Part shown: piece by piece, positions 1-7,980 of the stretch
Layout: every line of letters starts with the position of its first letter
Position numbering within the stretch: position 1 is the stretch's first letter
Source of the DNA: Bryobacteraceae bacterium
GTDB taxonomy: Bacteria > Acidobacteriota > Terriglobia > Bryobacterales > Bryobacteraceae
Direction of reading: 5' to 3'
Length of the DNA: 53,589 bases
Assembly: GCA_028275505.1 (NCBI GenBank)
Contig: JAPWUP010000006.1
Coordinates: 1-53,589, forward strand
Made by a program: the position numbers and the translations under genes
The notes under the pieces: generated by a model
The model's input: only the letters and a program-made list of their open reading frames with translations
What the model was told of the DNA's origin: nothing
Database searches by the model: none

Positions 1-633
1 GATCGGCACATGGCGGAGGAAATCTTGAACCTGCTTGCACGCCGCCATCTGCCGTTCCGCGTGCTTCGCAAAACGGACGACAAGTCGCAGTTCGAAGGTC
101 TCAAGGCGATCATCTACCCCGATGCCCAGCCTCCGGCCACGGAAGTCGAGCAGCGGCTGCTTGACTTCGTGCGCCAGGGCGGGCTGTTGATCGCCAACGC
201 GGGTTGGCGCGTCCGCGAAGGCACTCCCGGGCCTGAAGACGTTCACCGGCGCTTCAATGTCTTCCTGCTCGGCAAGGGCCGCCTCGCCGTTGCGCGGGAG
301 CCCTTCAGCGACCCGTACCTTGTTGCTCTTGACGCCCACCTTTTGCTCGGACGGCGGCACGATCTGGTCCGGCTTTGGAACGGGGGATCCCTGAACGTTC
401 GCTACACTGGGCAGCCGGGCGGCAGGGGCGCCGTGGTTCAGCTTGTGAACTATTCGACGCGGCACCCCGCCCACGAAGTGACTCTGGGCGTCACGGCGCG
501 CTACCGTCGCGCCTGGTTCTGGGAATTGGGCGCCAACAAGCCCCGGGCACTCGAGGTTCGGCCGGCGCCCCAGGGCATCGAATTGCCGTTGCCGGAGTTC
601 GCGATTTATGGCGCCGTGGAACTGGAGGCGTGA
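1..633 (+). CDS. hypothetical protein, C-terminal part (start lies before the window)
   Basis: The reading frame is open to the left edge, so the in-frame ATG at 10 is probably internal and about 210 C-terminal residues are visible. I recognise no named family. The region around residues 30-65 has the pattern of the protein at 31822-33186: an 'L..A...V...D' strand, a helix with 'E..L..F.R.GG.LL', then a GW motif. Both genes sit immediately upstream of a DUF362 gene, so this looks like a diverged copy of the same first cassette member. The stop is 3 nt before the DUF362 start, implying co-transcription. The full-length relative has a signal peptide, so this protein is probably exported too (inference). 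Confidence 0.6.
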   Translation, partial: DRHMAEEILNLLARRHLPFRVLRKTDDKSQFEGLKAIIYPDAQPPATEVEQRLLDFVRQGGLLIANAGWRVREGTPGPEDVHRRFNVFLLGKGRLAVAREPFSDPYLVALDAHLLLGRRHDLVRLWNGGSLNVRYTGQPGGRGAVVQLVNYSTRHPAHEVTLGVTARYRRAWFWELGANKPRALEVRPAPQGIELPLPEFAIYGAVELEA

Positions 634-636
634 AGC

Positions 637-1761
637 ATGACCGGTCGAATCACTCGCCGCGAAATGCTGGGTGCTCTGGTCGGCTCGGCTGTAAGCCCCC
701 GGCGCACGGCGCCGACGGCCCCTGTATCCGTGGTTCGCTGCCGTAGCTATGACTCCGAGTTACGACCCGCGCTCGAGCGCCTGTTCGACCAGCTCGGCGG
801 CCTCGGGCGACTGGTAAAGGGCAAGACCGTCGCCATCAAGCTCAATCTCACCGGCAGCCCGACCTACCGGCTGGGCCATCGCCCGCTCGGCATGGCGCAG
901 TGGGTTCACGAAAACGTCGTAGGCGTGGTTGTCCATCTCTTGGGGAAGGCCGGTGCCAGACGGATCCGCCTGCTCGAGAGCCCTTGGTCCACGGCGGAGC
1001 CGCTCGAAGAGTACATGCTCGCCGCCAACTGGGATCCGCAAGCGCTGGCCAACGCCGCTCCCTGTGTCGAGTTCGAGAACACGAACTATCTCGGACGACG
1101 CAAGGCCTACGTGCGCTTCCCGGTGCCCGGCGGCGGCTCCATTTATCCGGCGTACGATTTGAGTCCGGCCTATCAGGAGTGCGACGTTTTCGTGTCTTTG
1201 GCCAAGCTGAAGGAACACGCCACCGCGGGCGTCACCCTTTCCATGAAAAACTGCTTCGGCATCACTCCCTGTACGATCTATGGCGATGGCGCGCCTGAAG
1301 ACGAACCGGGCCTGTTTCCTCGCGGCGGACGCACCATGTTCCATCACGGCCATCGCCAGCCACCCAAAAGCTGCCCGCAGGAAATTGATCCGCGCTCGCC
1401 CCGCGAAGGAGGCTACCGTGTGCCGCGGATTGTCGCGGACCTGGTGGCTGCGCGGCCCATTGATCTGGCGATCATAGACGGCGTCGAGTCCATGGCCGGC
1501 GGCGAGGGACCCTGGATCCGGCGTTCGCGTCCAATCTCACCGGGCTTGCTGATCGCGGGAACGAACCCTGTTTGCACGGACGCCGTTGCCACCGCGCTGA
1601 TGGGCTTCGATCCGATGGCCGACCGGGGCACGCCGCCCTTCGAAACGTGCGACAACACGATGCGCCTGGGCGAAGAGCTCGGCATTGGCGTCCGCGACCT
1701 CAGCCGCATCGAGGTTCGCGGCACACCGATTCAGGAAGCGGTCTGCCGTTTTCGCGCCTGA
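637..1761 (+). CDS. DUF362 family protein, Tat-type N-terminus (cassette copy 1)
   Basis: A 374-aa protein with the DUF362 core ('GKTVAIKLNLTG' near residue 63, 'DVFVSLAKLKEHATAGVT' near 185, 'KNCFGITP' near 204, 'DGVESMAGGEGPW' near 280). The family's biochemical role is not settled; some members carry ferredoxin domains, but no CxxC cluster is present here. The N-terminus 'TRREMLGAL' resembles a twin-arginine signal, suggesting export after folding, possibly with a cofactor. It follows the upstream gene by 3 nt and converges with the gene at 1765. It is closely related throughout to the protein at 33183-34298, sharing the 'FDQLGGLGRLVKGKTV' block, so the two arose by duplication. Confidence 0.85.
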   Translation: MTGRITRREMLGALVGSAVSPRRTAPTAPVSVVRCRSYDSELRPALERLFDQLGGLGRLVKGKTVAIKLNLTGSPTYRLGHRPLGMAQWVHENVVGVVVHLLGKAGARRIRLLESPWSTAEPLEEYMLAANWDPQALANAAPCVEFENTNYLGRRKAYVRFPVPGGGSIYPAYDLSPAYQECDVFVSLAKLKEHATAGVTLSMKNCFGITPCTIYGDGAPEDEPGLFPRGGRTMFHHGHRQPPKSCPQEIDPRSPREGGYRVPRIVADLVAARPIDLAIIDGVESMAGGEGPWIRRSRPISPGLLIAGTNPVCTDAVATALMGFDPMADRGTPPFETCDNTMRLGEELGIGVRDLSRIEVRGTPIQEAVCRFRA

Positions 1762-1764
1762 GGG

Positions 1765-2784
1765 CTACCAGCCAACTTCCACTTCGTAACGGTCCGAGCC
1801 GCCCCGACTGTCCTCGATCTCGAAGACAAGCCTGTAGCCGTTGCGTGCAGACGGGTATTCGATAATCTCGACGCGGCCCCGACCACGGATCTTGCGCACT
1901 GTCGCTTCAGGCAGATTGCGCGCAGGCAGCGGCCGCAGAAAGTGGGCCTGCTCCTCTTCCACGGGGGCACCGCTGATGACCTCCGTCGTCGCTTGGTTGC
2001 TCTGGATGGTGACGCGCACGACGCCGTCCACCCGGCCTGACCACACCATGCCTCGCCGCGCAATGGGCGGCTCCGCACGAGACGGCGGATTCCAGCTCAG
2101 CACGAACGAATACTCCCCGGCGCCTCCCTGCGGATCGCGGATCAGTACGCGGGCCGTGTAATTGTTGTCCTCCCGCGGCTGCTCGAGCAACCTGACTTCG
2201 CCCCTGCCGCGGGTCTCCTCCAGACTGACGATCACGCGCTGGGCTGGCAAGGGACGGGTGAGACGATAACGGTCGCGCGTCACCGGCCGCCCGCGGAGCG
2301 TCTGTGGTTCGCACGTCTCGCCGCGGCATTCGATCACGGCTTCATCGTCCACCACTCCGCTCCACCACAACTGTTCCGCGCGGCCGCCCCGGCCCCACGC
2401 CGTCTCCGGTCGCACCGTGCGCCCGCGGACGGGCCAGTAGAACGCCAGCGAGTAAAATGCGCTGCCACCCTGGTAATCGTTGATCTCGACGCTCAGCGTG
2501 TAGTTGTTCTCCGGGCGTGGCTGTTCCAGGATCCTCACGCGCCCCCGCCCTTCCAGCACCTGAAGCCGCACATACTGCCGCGTCTCCGGAAGCCGCTCGA
2601 AGAACTGGACCCTTTGCCGCTGCACCGGCAGCCCGCGCACGTCCTCGATGTCCACCTGGCCACCCCGGATCCGCAGGATGCTCACGCCGTCCACTTCGCC
2701 TTCCCAGATCATCTGCGGCTCACCTTGCGAGATGGCAAAGGCCGTCGTCGCCAACAATAGCCCGATGCCAGCCCAAACCGCCAT
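1765..2784 (-). CDS. secreted protein with three tandem ~95-aa repeats
   Basis: A 339-aa protein with a signal peptide (residues 1-19, 'GIGLLLATTAFA') followed by three homologous repeats at about 25-118, 138-232 and 245-339. Each repeat begins 'W.G.VD', has a central 'RGRG.V..LE.P' turn, then 'N.Y' and an aromatic 'Y....W' ending, typical of a beta-sandwich or beta-roll. I do not recognise a named family. The start codon has an AGGAGG ribosome site 5 nt upstream. It is divergent from the large secreted gene now at 8149, but the defence island separates them. The first 36 codons are duplicated at 7981-8087. Periplasmic or surface location is inferred from the signal peptide; function is unknown. 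Confidence 0.75.
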   Translation of the reverse strand: MAVWAGIGLLLATTAFAISQGEPQMIWEGEVDGVSILRIRGGQVDIEDVRGLPVQRQRVQFFERLPETRQYVRLQVLEGRGRVRILEQPRPENNYTLSVEINDYQGGSAFYSLAFYWPVRGRTVRPETAWGRGGRAEQLWWSGVVDDEAVIECRGETCEPQTLRGRPVTRDRYRLTRPLPAQRVIVSLEETRGRGEVRLLEQPREDNNYTARVLIRDPQGGAGEYSFVLSWNPPSRAEPPIARRGMVWSGRVDGVVRVTIQSNQATTEVISGAPVEEEQAHFLRPLPARNLPEATVRKIRGRGRVEIIEYPSARNGYRLVFEIEDSRGGSDRYEVEVGW

Positions 2785-2935
2785 GCCGGCCTCCTGTGCG
2801 CTCTCTTGCCGGACGCCAACTCAGCTAATATAGCCGCAACCGGAGATGGCCATGCAACGCTCGCTCGTGGTCCTGTTGCTGTCGCTTGTTTTGGCTGTCC
2901 ACCCGCGAAAGCGCGCACCCGCAATGAACGTTGAA
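2678..2935. repeat. left copy of ~260-bp direct repeat flanking the defence island
   Basis: Aligns without gaps, at a constant offset of 5303, to 7981 onward; one 3-nt gap appears near the right end. It covers the first 36 codons of the three-repeat gene (8 mismatches in 107 nt by eye), the 61-nt divergent intergenic region (1 mismatch), and about 90 nt of the start of the 993-aa gene (about 20 mismatches). The intergenic core includes a possible plus-strand promoter, TTGCCG at 2806-2811 and TATAGC at 2829-2834 with 17-bp spacing. That promoter would leave a very short leader, so it is a weak call. Confidence 0.9.
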
Positions 2936-2941
2936 CCGTGA
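2846..2941 (+). pseudogene. truncated 5' remnant of a homologue of the 993-aa secreted protein
   Basis: A 31-codon frame starting with the same 'MAM' and ribosome site (CCGGAG) as the gene at 8149. It encodes a diverged version of its signal peptide ('SLVVLLLSLVLA' against 'SLVLLLLSPLLA') and 'APAMNVE' against 'VPAINDVE', then stops. Similarity ends at 2935 where island DNA begins. It is the broken half of the divergent gene pair on this side of the island and is unlikely to make a functional product. Confidence 0.8.
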
Positions 2942-3103
2942 CGCCAAAGTCCGAGGATAACAGGCCCCATTTCTTCAGCCCAATTCGGGGGACCCCAAGC
3001 CGAGGCCGCGTCCCACACCCGCGGACATACTGTTCCCCTGACGGGCAATACTAAGCCATGAGAAGGACGCGCGATCTCGAGCTTAACCGAGAACCTCGGA
3101 CAA

Positions 3104-4771
3104 TTACTCCTTCAGTCGCTTACCCAGTTCGCTCCCTTTGGCAACGACCGAGTTGCCTCCCAACTCCTTGTAAAGGGGCTCAACAAGGCCAATAGCTTTG
3201 CTCACCAGTTCATCCTTGATTTCATCGCGCCGAAGGTTGGCTATTTTTTCCGGACTAGGCGTACGTTGACGACAAGCCAAAGCGGCAATGGCCATCGCTA
3301 CGTAAAATTTCATATTGACCACGTCCTCCGGCTTGAAGCTGCCTGCGGCTCTCAGCCTCTCCTCAACTAGCCTGACTAGCTCAATGGCGATGCGGTAAAC
3401 CTCAATCGGGAACCGTTCGTCAAAAACCCGGCGATAATCGTCATCCCTGTTCAAGAGCGACGAGGGCCTGGCGCGCGCTGCGCCCGGCTCCTGCAAGACG
3501 ACCGCCATCACCGCCTGACCAAGCTCGGAAATGCTCACGATACTGTTCAGAGGCTTCCCTTGGTTCTTGTAGAAATTTTTCCTCCGCTCATAAAACCAGC
3601 CGCATGTTGATAAGAACTGCTCGATCTTCCACTGAATCTCGTCCGTCGCGCGCAGAGAGGCAGCAGGGAGGGTGGTTTGGCTGTTTGTAGCCTTGATAAT
3701 CCTGTCCCGACTTTCCGGTCGCTTCGGGGTCACAATTCTGACCAAAATCTTGCGTTTGTCCTCAGGAACGCCCGCCCGAAAATATTCGAAAATCTCCCGC
3801 GAGGTTTGCAATCCGTTGACTATCTGTGGGTCCTGCAACGTCAACTTTTTACCGGTCGGCATCACCCTTTCCGCGACGACGGTGATGCCATTATTCAGCC
3901 ACCAGAAATCCTCCTCCGGGCGCTCGATCAGCGTTCTCCTTATTTCCGAGTTGACTGAGGTTTTGCCTTGATAGTCGCGGACATTCGCCTCGAACAAACT
4001 GTGTCGGAACTCGCCGTTCTCATCGGTGATAAAGCGATAGAACTCGTGCAGGGTGGCCAACGCCACAACTGCGCCATCTTCGAGGATCAACAAGTCCGTA
4101 CAGCAGAGCTCGGACTGTGACGGCTCTCTCATTCGGGCCAATTCCAGGAGTTCCTTCGCGCCCAAAAGCCTCACTGAGGTTCGCTGGCGCGAGGGGAACA
4201 ACCGCAGAAGTTCTTCCTCGAGATCTTTAGCCTTACCTAGGACCTTTCTGTTTGGGCCCGAGCCGAGCGTAGCATAATGGACCCGAACGGAAATCTGGGG
4301 ACAAAGTCGACTTAGCTGGTCCACTGTGTCCCGAAAGCGTTTGGCTGCATCCCGCAGGCGCTCGTTGTATAGTTGCGAAACCCTCCCGAGCGGCCGCTTG
4401 AGATCAAATAGCCGTGGAACAGTATTCAGTAGTAAATCTAAAGGTCTTTCACGGAAGGACTCCTCCAGCTTGGCCTGGAAGATGATCACATCGATGGTTA
4501 GTCCGTTGGGTAGGAACCGTTTGGACTCTGTAAAGTCCGGGTCTTCCGATATGAACGCGTTGCCAGCCAGAATGTAAAATCCGTCCACGCCGCCGTCGTC
4601 CGGACCGTCAACGAGACCGGCCTTAATGTCATCCGTCGAGGGGTCGTGGATCTTTAGGACCTGATCCGCAACAAACCAGTTGAAGTACTCCTCGGGCTTT
4701 AGTTCGGGAGCAAGTTCCTTCTGTCGTTGCTCCACCATTTTCCGTAAAAGGTAGGCGTCGCTGGACTTCAT
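3104..4771 (-). CDS. AIPR family (abortive infection phage resistance) protein
   Basis: A 555-aa protein matching the AIPR family named after lactococcal abortive infection. The diagnostic stretch lies near residues 275-340: 'FEANVRDYQGKTSVN', 'FWWLNNGITVVAE', 'QIVNGLQTS', then 'ILVRIV...N.Q' near 360. The start chosen is the ATG at 4771, overlapping the vsr stop in an ATGA junction; a longer frame back to 4858 would run into vsr. AIPR proteins occur in restriction-modification neighbourhoods, and its biochemical activity is not established. As last gene of a five-gene translationally coupled operon it is probably the effector or accessory arm of this defence cluster (inference). Base composition is visibly less GC-rich than the flanks. 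A short CCGAG/CTCGG hairpin at 3087-3099 follows the stop. Confidence 0.85.
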   Translation of the reverse strand: MKSSDAYLLRKMVEQRQKELAPELKPEEYFNWFVADQVLKIHDPSTDDIKAGLVDGPDDGGVDGFYILAGNAFISEDPDFTESKRFLPNGLTIDVIIFQAKLEESFRERPLDLLLNTVPRLFDLKRPLGRVSQLYNERLRDAAKRFRDTVDQLSRLCPQISVRVHYATLGSGPNRKVLGKAKDLEEELLRLFPSRQRTSVRLLGAKELLELARMREPSQSELCCTDLLILEDGAVVALATLHEFYRFITDENGEFRHSLFEANVRDYQGKTSVNSEIRRTLIERPEEDFWWLNNGITVVAERVMPTGKKLTLQDPQIVNGLQTSREIFEYFRAGVPEDKRKILVRIVTPKRPESRDRIIKATNSQTTLPAASLRATDEIQWKIEQFLSTCGWFYERRKNFYKNQGKPLNSIVSISELGQAVMAVVLQEPGAARARPSSLLNRDDDYRRVFDERFPIEVYRIAIELVRLVEERLRAAGSFKPEDVVNMKFYVAMAIAALACRQRTPSPEKIANLRRDEIKDELVSKAIGLVEPLYKELGGNSVVAKGSELGKRLKE

Positions 4772-5178
4772 CGCCGCCTGCCAAGGAAATGCACGATGGC
4801 CGCTTGGATGCGCCGGAGATCGCGGATTTCGCACTCCCATATCACTAGGCATTTCCACCCGAGCGCACGGAGTCGCCTCAGCTCTAGCTTGTCCCGGGCT
4901 ACGTTGCGGGCAATTTTGGCCTGCCAGTAGTCCCTGTTATGGACGGGCATTCTCGCCCCTCGCGGACAGTTGTGGCCGTGCCAGAAGCAGCCGTGAACGA
5001 AGATGACCTTGCGCAGGCAGGGAAAGACCAAATCCGGCTTGCCAGGGAGCTCCTGCCGGTGCAGGCGAAAGCGATACCCCATAGCGTGAACTAGGCGCCG
5101 CACGGCCATTTCGGGGGAGGTGTCCGTCCCCTTGACGGCCCTCATGATGCGACTTCGAAGCTCCGGGGTCTCTCTCAT
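4768..5178 (-). CDS. vsr: very short patch repair endonuclease Vsr
   Basis: A 136-aa protein of full family length. It nicks next to T:G mismatches that arise when the methylated cytosine made by a Dcm-type enzyme deaminates. Visible family features: 'RSRIMRAVKGTDTSPE' at 8-23, the catalytic-core 'GKPDLVFP' with D49, 'RKVIFVHGCFWHGHNC' at 56-71 supplying H62, C64, H67 and C71 of the zinc/catalytic centre, and 'WECEIRD' near 114. The start overlaps the upstream gene's stop (ATGA) and its own stop overlaps the AIPR start, so it is coupled on both sides. Its presence implies that the upstream methyltransferase makes 5-methylcytosine. Confidence 0.95.
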   Translation of the reverse strand: MRETPELRSRIMRAVKGTDTSPEMAVRRLVHAMGYRFRLHRQELPGKPDLVFPCLRKVIFVHGCFWHGHNCPRGARMPVHNRDYWQAKIARNVARDKLELRRLRALGWKCLVIWECEIRDLRRIQAAIVHFLGRRR

Positions 5179-6122
5179 CGGTGAAACGTGATCTGTAAAC
5201 TGCGATCGCCCTCGACTTCCTCAACGATCCGGTTGTACCTCCTGACGAACTCCTCGATAGCGGCCTTGCGTCCCGCTTGTTCCCGTCTCCGCAAGCCCAG
5301 CTCGTACAGGTTAAGCGCGATGAACTGTTCGATTCCGAAAACGTCAACGCGCGCCTCCAAGCCGGCCCTCTCGGCATAAAACGCGGCAGTCGACACGGCC
5401 TTTCCGGAGGTAACAATAACCGGCCGATACCCCGCTTCGATATTCTCCTTACACTTCGCGATCAACGCCTCGCCCGGAGACGTCGTTACGTGAAAGACGA
5501 CGTCTTGCACGCAGAAATCCCCCGGGCGGCCAGTCGAGGCATCGGCCGCGGAAAACCGATTGTGTCGGACCGCCTCTTCGCCAAGCGCGCACTCGAGCTT
5601 CGCACCGACGAGATGCTGAAGCACGGCCCCGGCATAAGCAGCGCCGCCCGCGGTCTTCTGGCGCTCCTCCGCTTGCTCCAGAACATGGCGCACCAGCGCC
5701 TGCAGGCCGAGCGCCGGGTCGAGTTTGATTTTGAAAGGCCCCTGTGCGAAATATTCTTGGACGCGCTCGATCCAGAACCGCATCACCAGCTCCAAATCCA
5801 CATCGCCCTGTTCTTTTAGCTCGTTCAGGAAGGCAACGTACTGCTGCATTTTCCCGATGCTGCCCCGCGACGTTCGGCCGCCCTCCTCCGCCAGAACGCG
5901 GTCAATGCCATATTTCGCAAGGATCGCTTGAACCGTCGCCTTACCCAAACCTTGGACTTGACCACCGCTTTTCGTTAGGAGTTGCGCAGGATCCAGAGGC
6001 AGACCTTTTTCCTGCGCGTGTTTGGTGACAACCAAGGCTACTGCAAGCGGCCCTTTCTGCCGGAATCGGTGTGCGCGGGCAAACCCCTCCAGCTTTTGCA
6101 GTAACCGCTCGCTACTAGTCAA
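5175..6122 (-). CDS. DUF4928-like protein, probable restriction endonuclease partner of the methyltransferase
   Basis: A 315-aa protein when started at TTG 6122, which overlaps the dcm stop in a TTGA junction; the frame continues upstream but inside dcm. The N-terminal half is helical ('GPLAVALVVTKHAQEKGLPL', then 'GGQVQGLGKATVQAIL'). The C-terminal half has a GD..V..V..HVT-like strand near residue 215 ('PGDFCVQDVVFHVTTSP'), then 'N...GYRPVIVTSG'. It resembles the DUF4928 family found beside C5 methyltransferases, which I recall from memory. The strand could be a modified PD-(D/E)XK nuclease core, but no canonical motif is visible. Position between dcm and vsr makes it the best candidate for the cognate restriction enzyme (inference). 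Confidence 0.6.
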   Translation of the reverse strand: MTSSERLLQKLEGFARAHRFRQKGPLAVALVVTKHAQEKGLPLDPAQLLTKSGGQVQGLGKATVQAILAKYGIDRVLAEEGGRTSRGSIGKMQQYVAFLNELKEQGDVDLELVMRFWIERVQEYFAQGPFKIKLDPALGLQALVRHVLEQAEERQKTAGGAAYAGAVLQHLVGAKLECALGEEAVRHNRFSAADASTGRPGDFCVQDVVFHVTTSPGEALIAKCKENIEAGYRPVIVTSGKAVSTAAFYAERAGLEARVDVFGIEQFIALNLYELGLRRREQAGRKAAIEEFVRRYNRIVEEVEGDRSLQITFHR

Positions 6123-7270
6123 GCCGCCTCCCGTTCGGCCCCTGTCTCCGTATCGCAGGCGAGCAACGGCTCTAGTAACTGTTGGGCCAGGAACCGCACC
6201 ACCGGCACGACCACGCCGTCCGCTAGGAGATGGTATGCTTCGTTGTAACGACTGGGCAGTCTGTACGTGTCGGGCAAACCCATCAGGCGGGCAGCCTCCC
6301 GTGGCGACAGCAATCGTGACCGCACGTGATCGCCCTCCACCACGATCACGATTTGGCGACTGGAACCGCCTACCGGCGTCCGCAAGCATCCGGAGACGTC
6401 GTCAAATCGGACTTCGGCACGCTGGAGACGACCCCCATTTCCGTCGCTTCGCGTTCGCCGATAAACCGTGCCGATAATCCGCCGCCCCATGCGCTTGGCG
6501 AGCTCGACCTTTTTCCGGTTGACCGGACTCATCATTCGCAACAGCTCACGCGTCTCTTGGGGGGTGTGCCACTCTACGCCGAGCGGCTGCTCCTCGAGCA
6601 GATCCCGAAGCCTCACCTCCCGACGGGGCGGCATGGGAAGCCCCCACCACACCCATCCCTCCTTCAGCGCGTCCGGAAGCCCGCCATACGCCCTTACGAG
6701 ACTACGGGGATGCCATAAGGGGGATGGCCCCGCACCGATTAGGGCTGCCGGCACCGGGGAACAAGCCCGGACGGCCACTATGAAGAGCCTCGGGCGGGAC
6801 TGCGGCACGAAATGGATCGCGTCAATGACAAGAGCGCCATAGCGATAGCCTCCTTCCAGAAGCGCCCCGCAAATCGCAGCAAAGTCCCGGCCCCCATGAG
6901 ACGTGATCGCCCCGCAGACATTTTCCAGAACGACCTGCTTCGGCGCGCGTCCCTCTCGCACCAGGGCCCCGATGAGGTTCCAGAAGGGCCAGAACGTGCC
7001 GGAACGCTCCCCGTCCAGGCCGGCATGGTTGCCCGCCAAGGATAAGTCCTGACATGGGAACGAAGCCCACGCCAAATCTGCCTGACCGGGCAAATCTGCC
7101 GCGGTTAGCTTCCGCACGTCCTCCACCTTTAGGACGTCGTCACCCCAGTTCGCCCGGTAACTCGCGGCTTTCTTGGGATCAATGTCGTTGGCGAAGAGGC
7201 ACTTCCACGCTTGGCCGAGACCCGCGCGGACCATCCCGCCACCCGCGAAGAACTCATAGAAGGTCGGCAT
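6119..7270 (-). CDS. dcm: DNA (cytosine-5)-methyltransferase, Dcm type
   Basis: A 383-aa C5 methyltransferase transferring methyl from S-adenosylmethionine to cytosine in a specific DNA site. Motif I is 'FFAGGGMVRAGLG' at 7-19, motif IV 'FPCQDLSLAGN' at 71-81 with catalytic C73, motif VI 'LENV' at 116-119, and motif VIII 'QSRPRLFIV' at 157-165. The variable target-recognition region spans roughly 185-300, followed by motif IX ('LSPREAARLMGLP') and motif X ('LLADGVVVPVVRFLA'). The ATG at 7270 lies 2 nt after the RHH gene's stop; the alternative start at 7306 would overlap that gene. Recognition site cannot be read from sequence. It protects the host from the presumed endonuclease encoded next and generates the substrates Vsr repairs. 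Confidence 0.95.
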   Translation of the reverse strand: MPTFYEFFAGGGMVRAGLGQAWKCLFANDIDPKKAASYRANWGDDVLKVEDVRKLTAADLPGQADLAWASFPCQDLSLAGNHAGLDGERSGTFWPFWNLIGALVREGRAPKQVVLENVCGAITSHGGRDFAAICGALLEGGYRYGALVIDAIHFVPQSRPRLFIVAVRACSPVPAALIGAGPSPLWHPRSLVRAYGGLPDALKEGWVWWGLPMPPRREVRLRDLLEEQPLGVEWHTPQETRELLRMMSPVNRKKVELAKRMGRRIIGTVYRRTRSDGNGGRLQRAEVRFDDVSGCLRTPVGGSSRQIVIVVEGDHVRSRLLSPREAARLMGLPDTYRLPSRYNEAYHLLADGVVVPVVRFLAQQLLEPLLACDTETGAEREAA

Positions 7271-7272
7271 TG

Positions 7273-7482
7273 CTATGCAACCCCGCCGCTTCGGAACAGG
7301 GGCCACCTCTCGGCAAGGTACCGCTCGGCTGCGTCCCTGACTACCCAGGCCACCGATACCTTCTTTTGTTTGGCGATCTGGGCTAGCGTTCCGTAGACTT
7401 CAGCCGGGAAGCTGATGGAAGCTCGAACGACCGACGGCCGGCTCGGCTTCGCTTTAGACAGCGCGGTTGTTTTGCTCTTCAT
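7273..7482 (-). CDS. ribbon-helix-helix (CopG/Arc-like) regulator, first gene of the defence operon
   Basis: A 69-aa protein when started at ATG 7482, which has GAGGA 7 nt upstream; a GTG at 7518 lies inside the promoter -10 and is rejected. A basic lysine/serine tail is followed by 'VRASISFPAEVYGTLAQIA' (the DNA-reading beta strand and helix A) and 'VSVAWVVRDAAERYLAE' (helix B), typical of a MetJ/Arc fold dimer. Such proteins often repress their own operon. A TTCACC/GGTGAA inverted repeat spans the -10 upstream, a fitting operator. In a restriction-modification operon it could set methyltransferase/endonuclease timing (inference). Confidence 0.75.
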   Translation of the reverse strand: MKSKTTALSKAKPSRPSVVRASISFPAEVYGTLAQIAKQKKVSVAWVVRDAAERYLAERWPLFRSGGVA

Positions 7483-7503
7483 CGCCGGATCCTCGTGGTT
7501 TCG

Positions 7504-7538
7504 TTCACCACCATACACCAGATCGGTGAAATGATCAA
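7504..7538 (-). promoter_or_regulatory. promoter and candidate operator of the defence operon
   Basis: On the minus strand, TTGATC (7538-7533) and TATGGT (7515-7510) are separated by exactly 17 bp. An inverted repeat TTCACC (7504-7509)/GGTGAA (7525-7530) brackets the -10 element. The predicted start of transcription near 7503 leaves about 20 nt before the ATG at 7482, with room for its GAGGA site. Autorepression by the RHH protein is inference. Confidence 0.5.
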
Positions 7539-7782
7539 GCCCCTTTAGGCGCGAAATGCCATTCCTCCCCCGCCGCGCTCGCCCGAGCTTCGCAGCACAC
7601 TTCTGCCGTCAAGCCAATCCGGGCCAGGCCCTACCGAGGTAGGGAGATGCTGGATCGCCTCAAACGGTGACTCCGGTCCCATGGGGCTCTCTCGGGTGCC
7701 GTCTCGCGTCTCGAAGACCCCGGGAAGCCCCTTAACCCAAGCGCCTTGGATCCCTCACCCAGAGGCCGCGAAGTCGCACGCC

Positions 7783-7980
7783 TCAACCATGCTCGAGTCG
7801 ACCGAACGCCGAACAACGGCAGCCCTCTGCGTCCACAATTAGGAGATCCGAAAAACGTCGCGGCCCACACCCGTGATGCAGGTTCGTGTACAGGAAGGGC
7901 TCTTCCGCCGCCGACCGCAACGACGAGGCCTCCCTGTACGATTTGAACAGCCGCCGCAGTTCCCGGCCCCAGGCGTCCCA
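7783..7980 (-). pseudogene. orphan coding fragment abutting the right repeat; rest of 7539-7782 shows nothing recognisable
   Basis: On the minus strand, codons beginning exactly at the repeat edge (7980) read 'WDAWGRELRRLFKSYREASS' and onward for 65 residues to a stop at 7783. There is no start of its own. Across the first ~37 codons nearly every third position is G or C (only about four exceptions by eye), the signature of real coding DNA in a high-GC genome; this decays further in. No family recognised. It looks like the interior of an unrelated gene cut at the recombination boundary. From 7539 to 7782 I see no gene, tRNA or strong hairpin. Confidence 0.35.

Noticed and set aside
2821-3048. 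75-codon minus-strand frame in the left island margin
   Set aside because: It reads through the conserved divergent promoter and the broken gene start, so it is not a gene.
4771-4858. 29-residue N-terminal extension of the AIPR protein
   Set aside because: It lies inside vsr in another frame, while the ATG at 4771 makes the same ATGA junction as neighbouring genes.
2936-7980. Island as an insertion sequence, transposon or prophage remnant
   Set aside because: No transposase, integrase, terminal inverted repeats or short target duplication; the flanking direct repeats contain host gene sequence, which fits homologous recombination.
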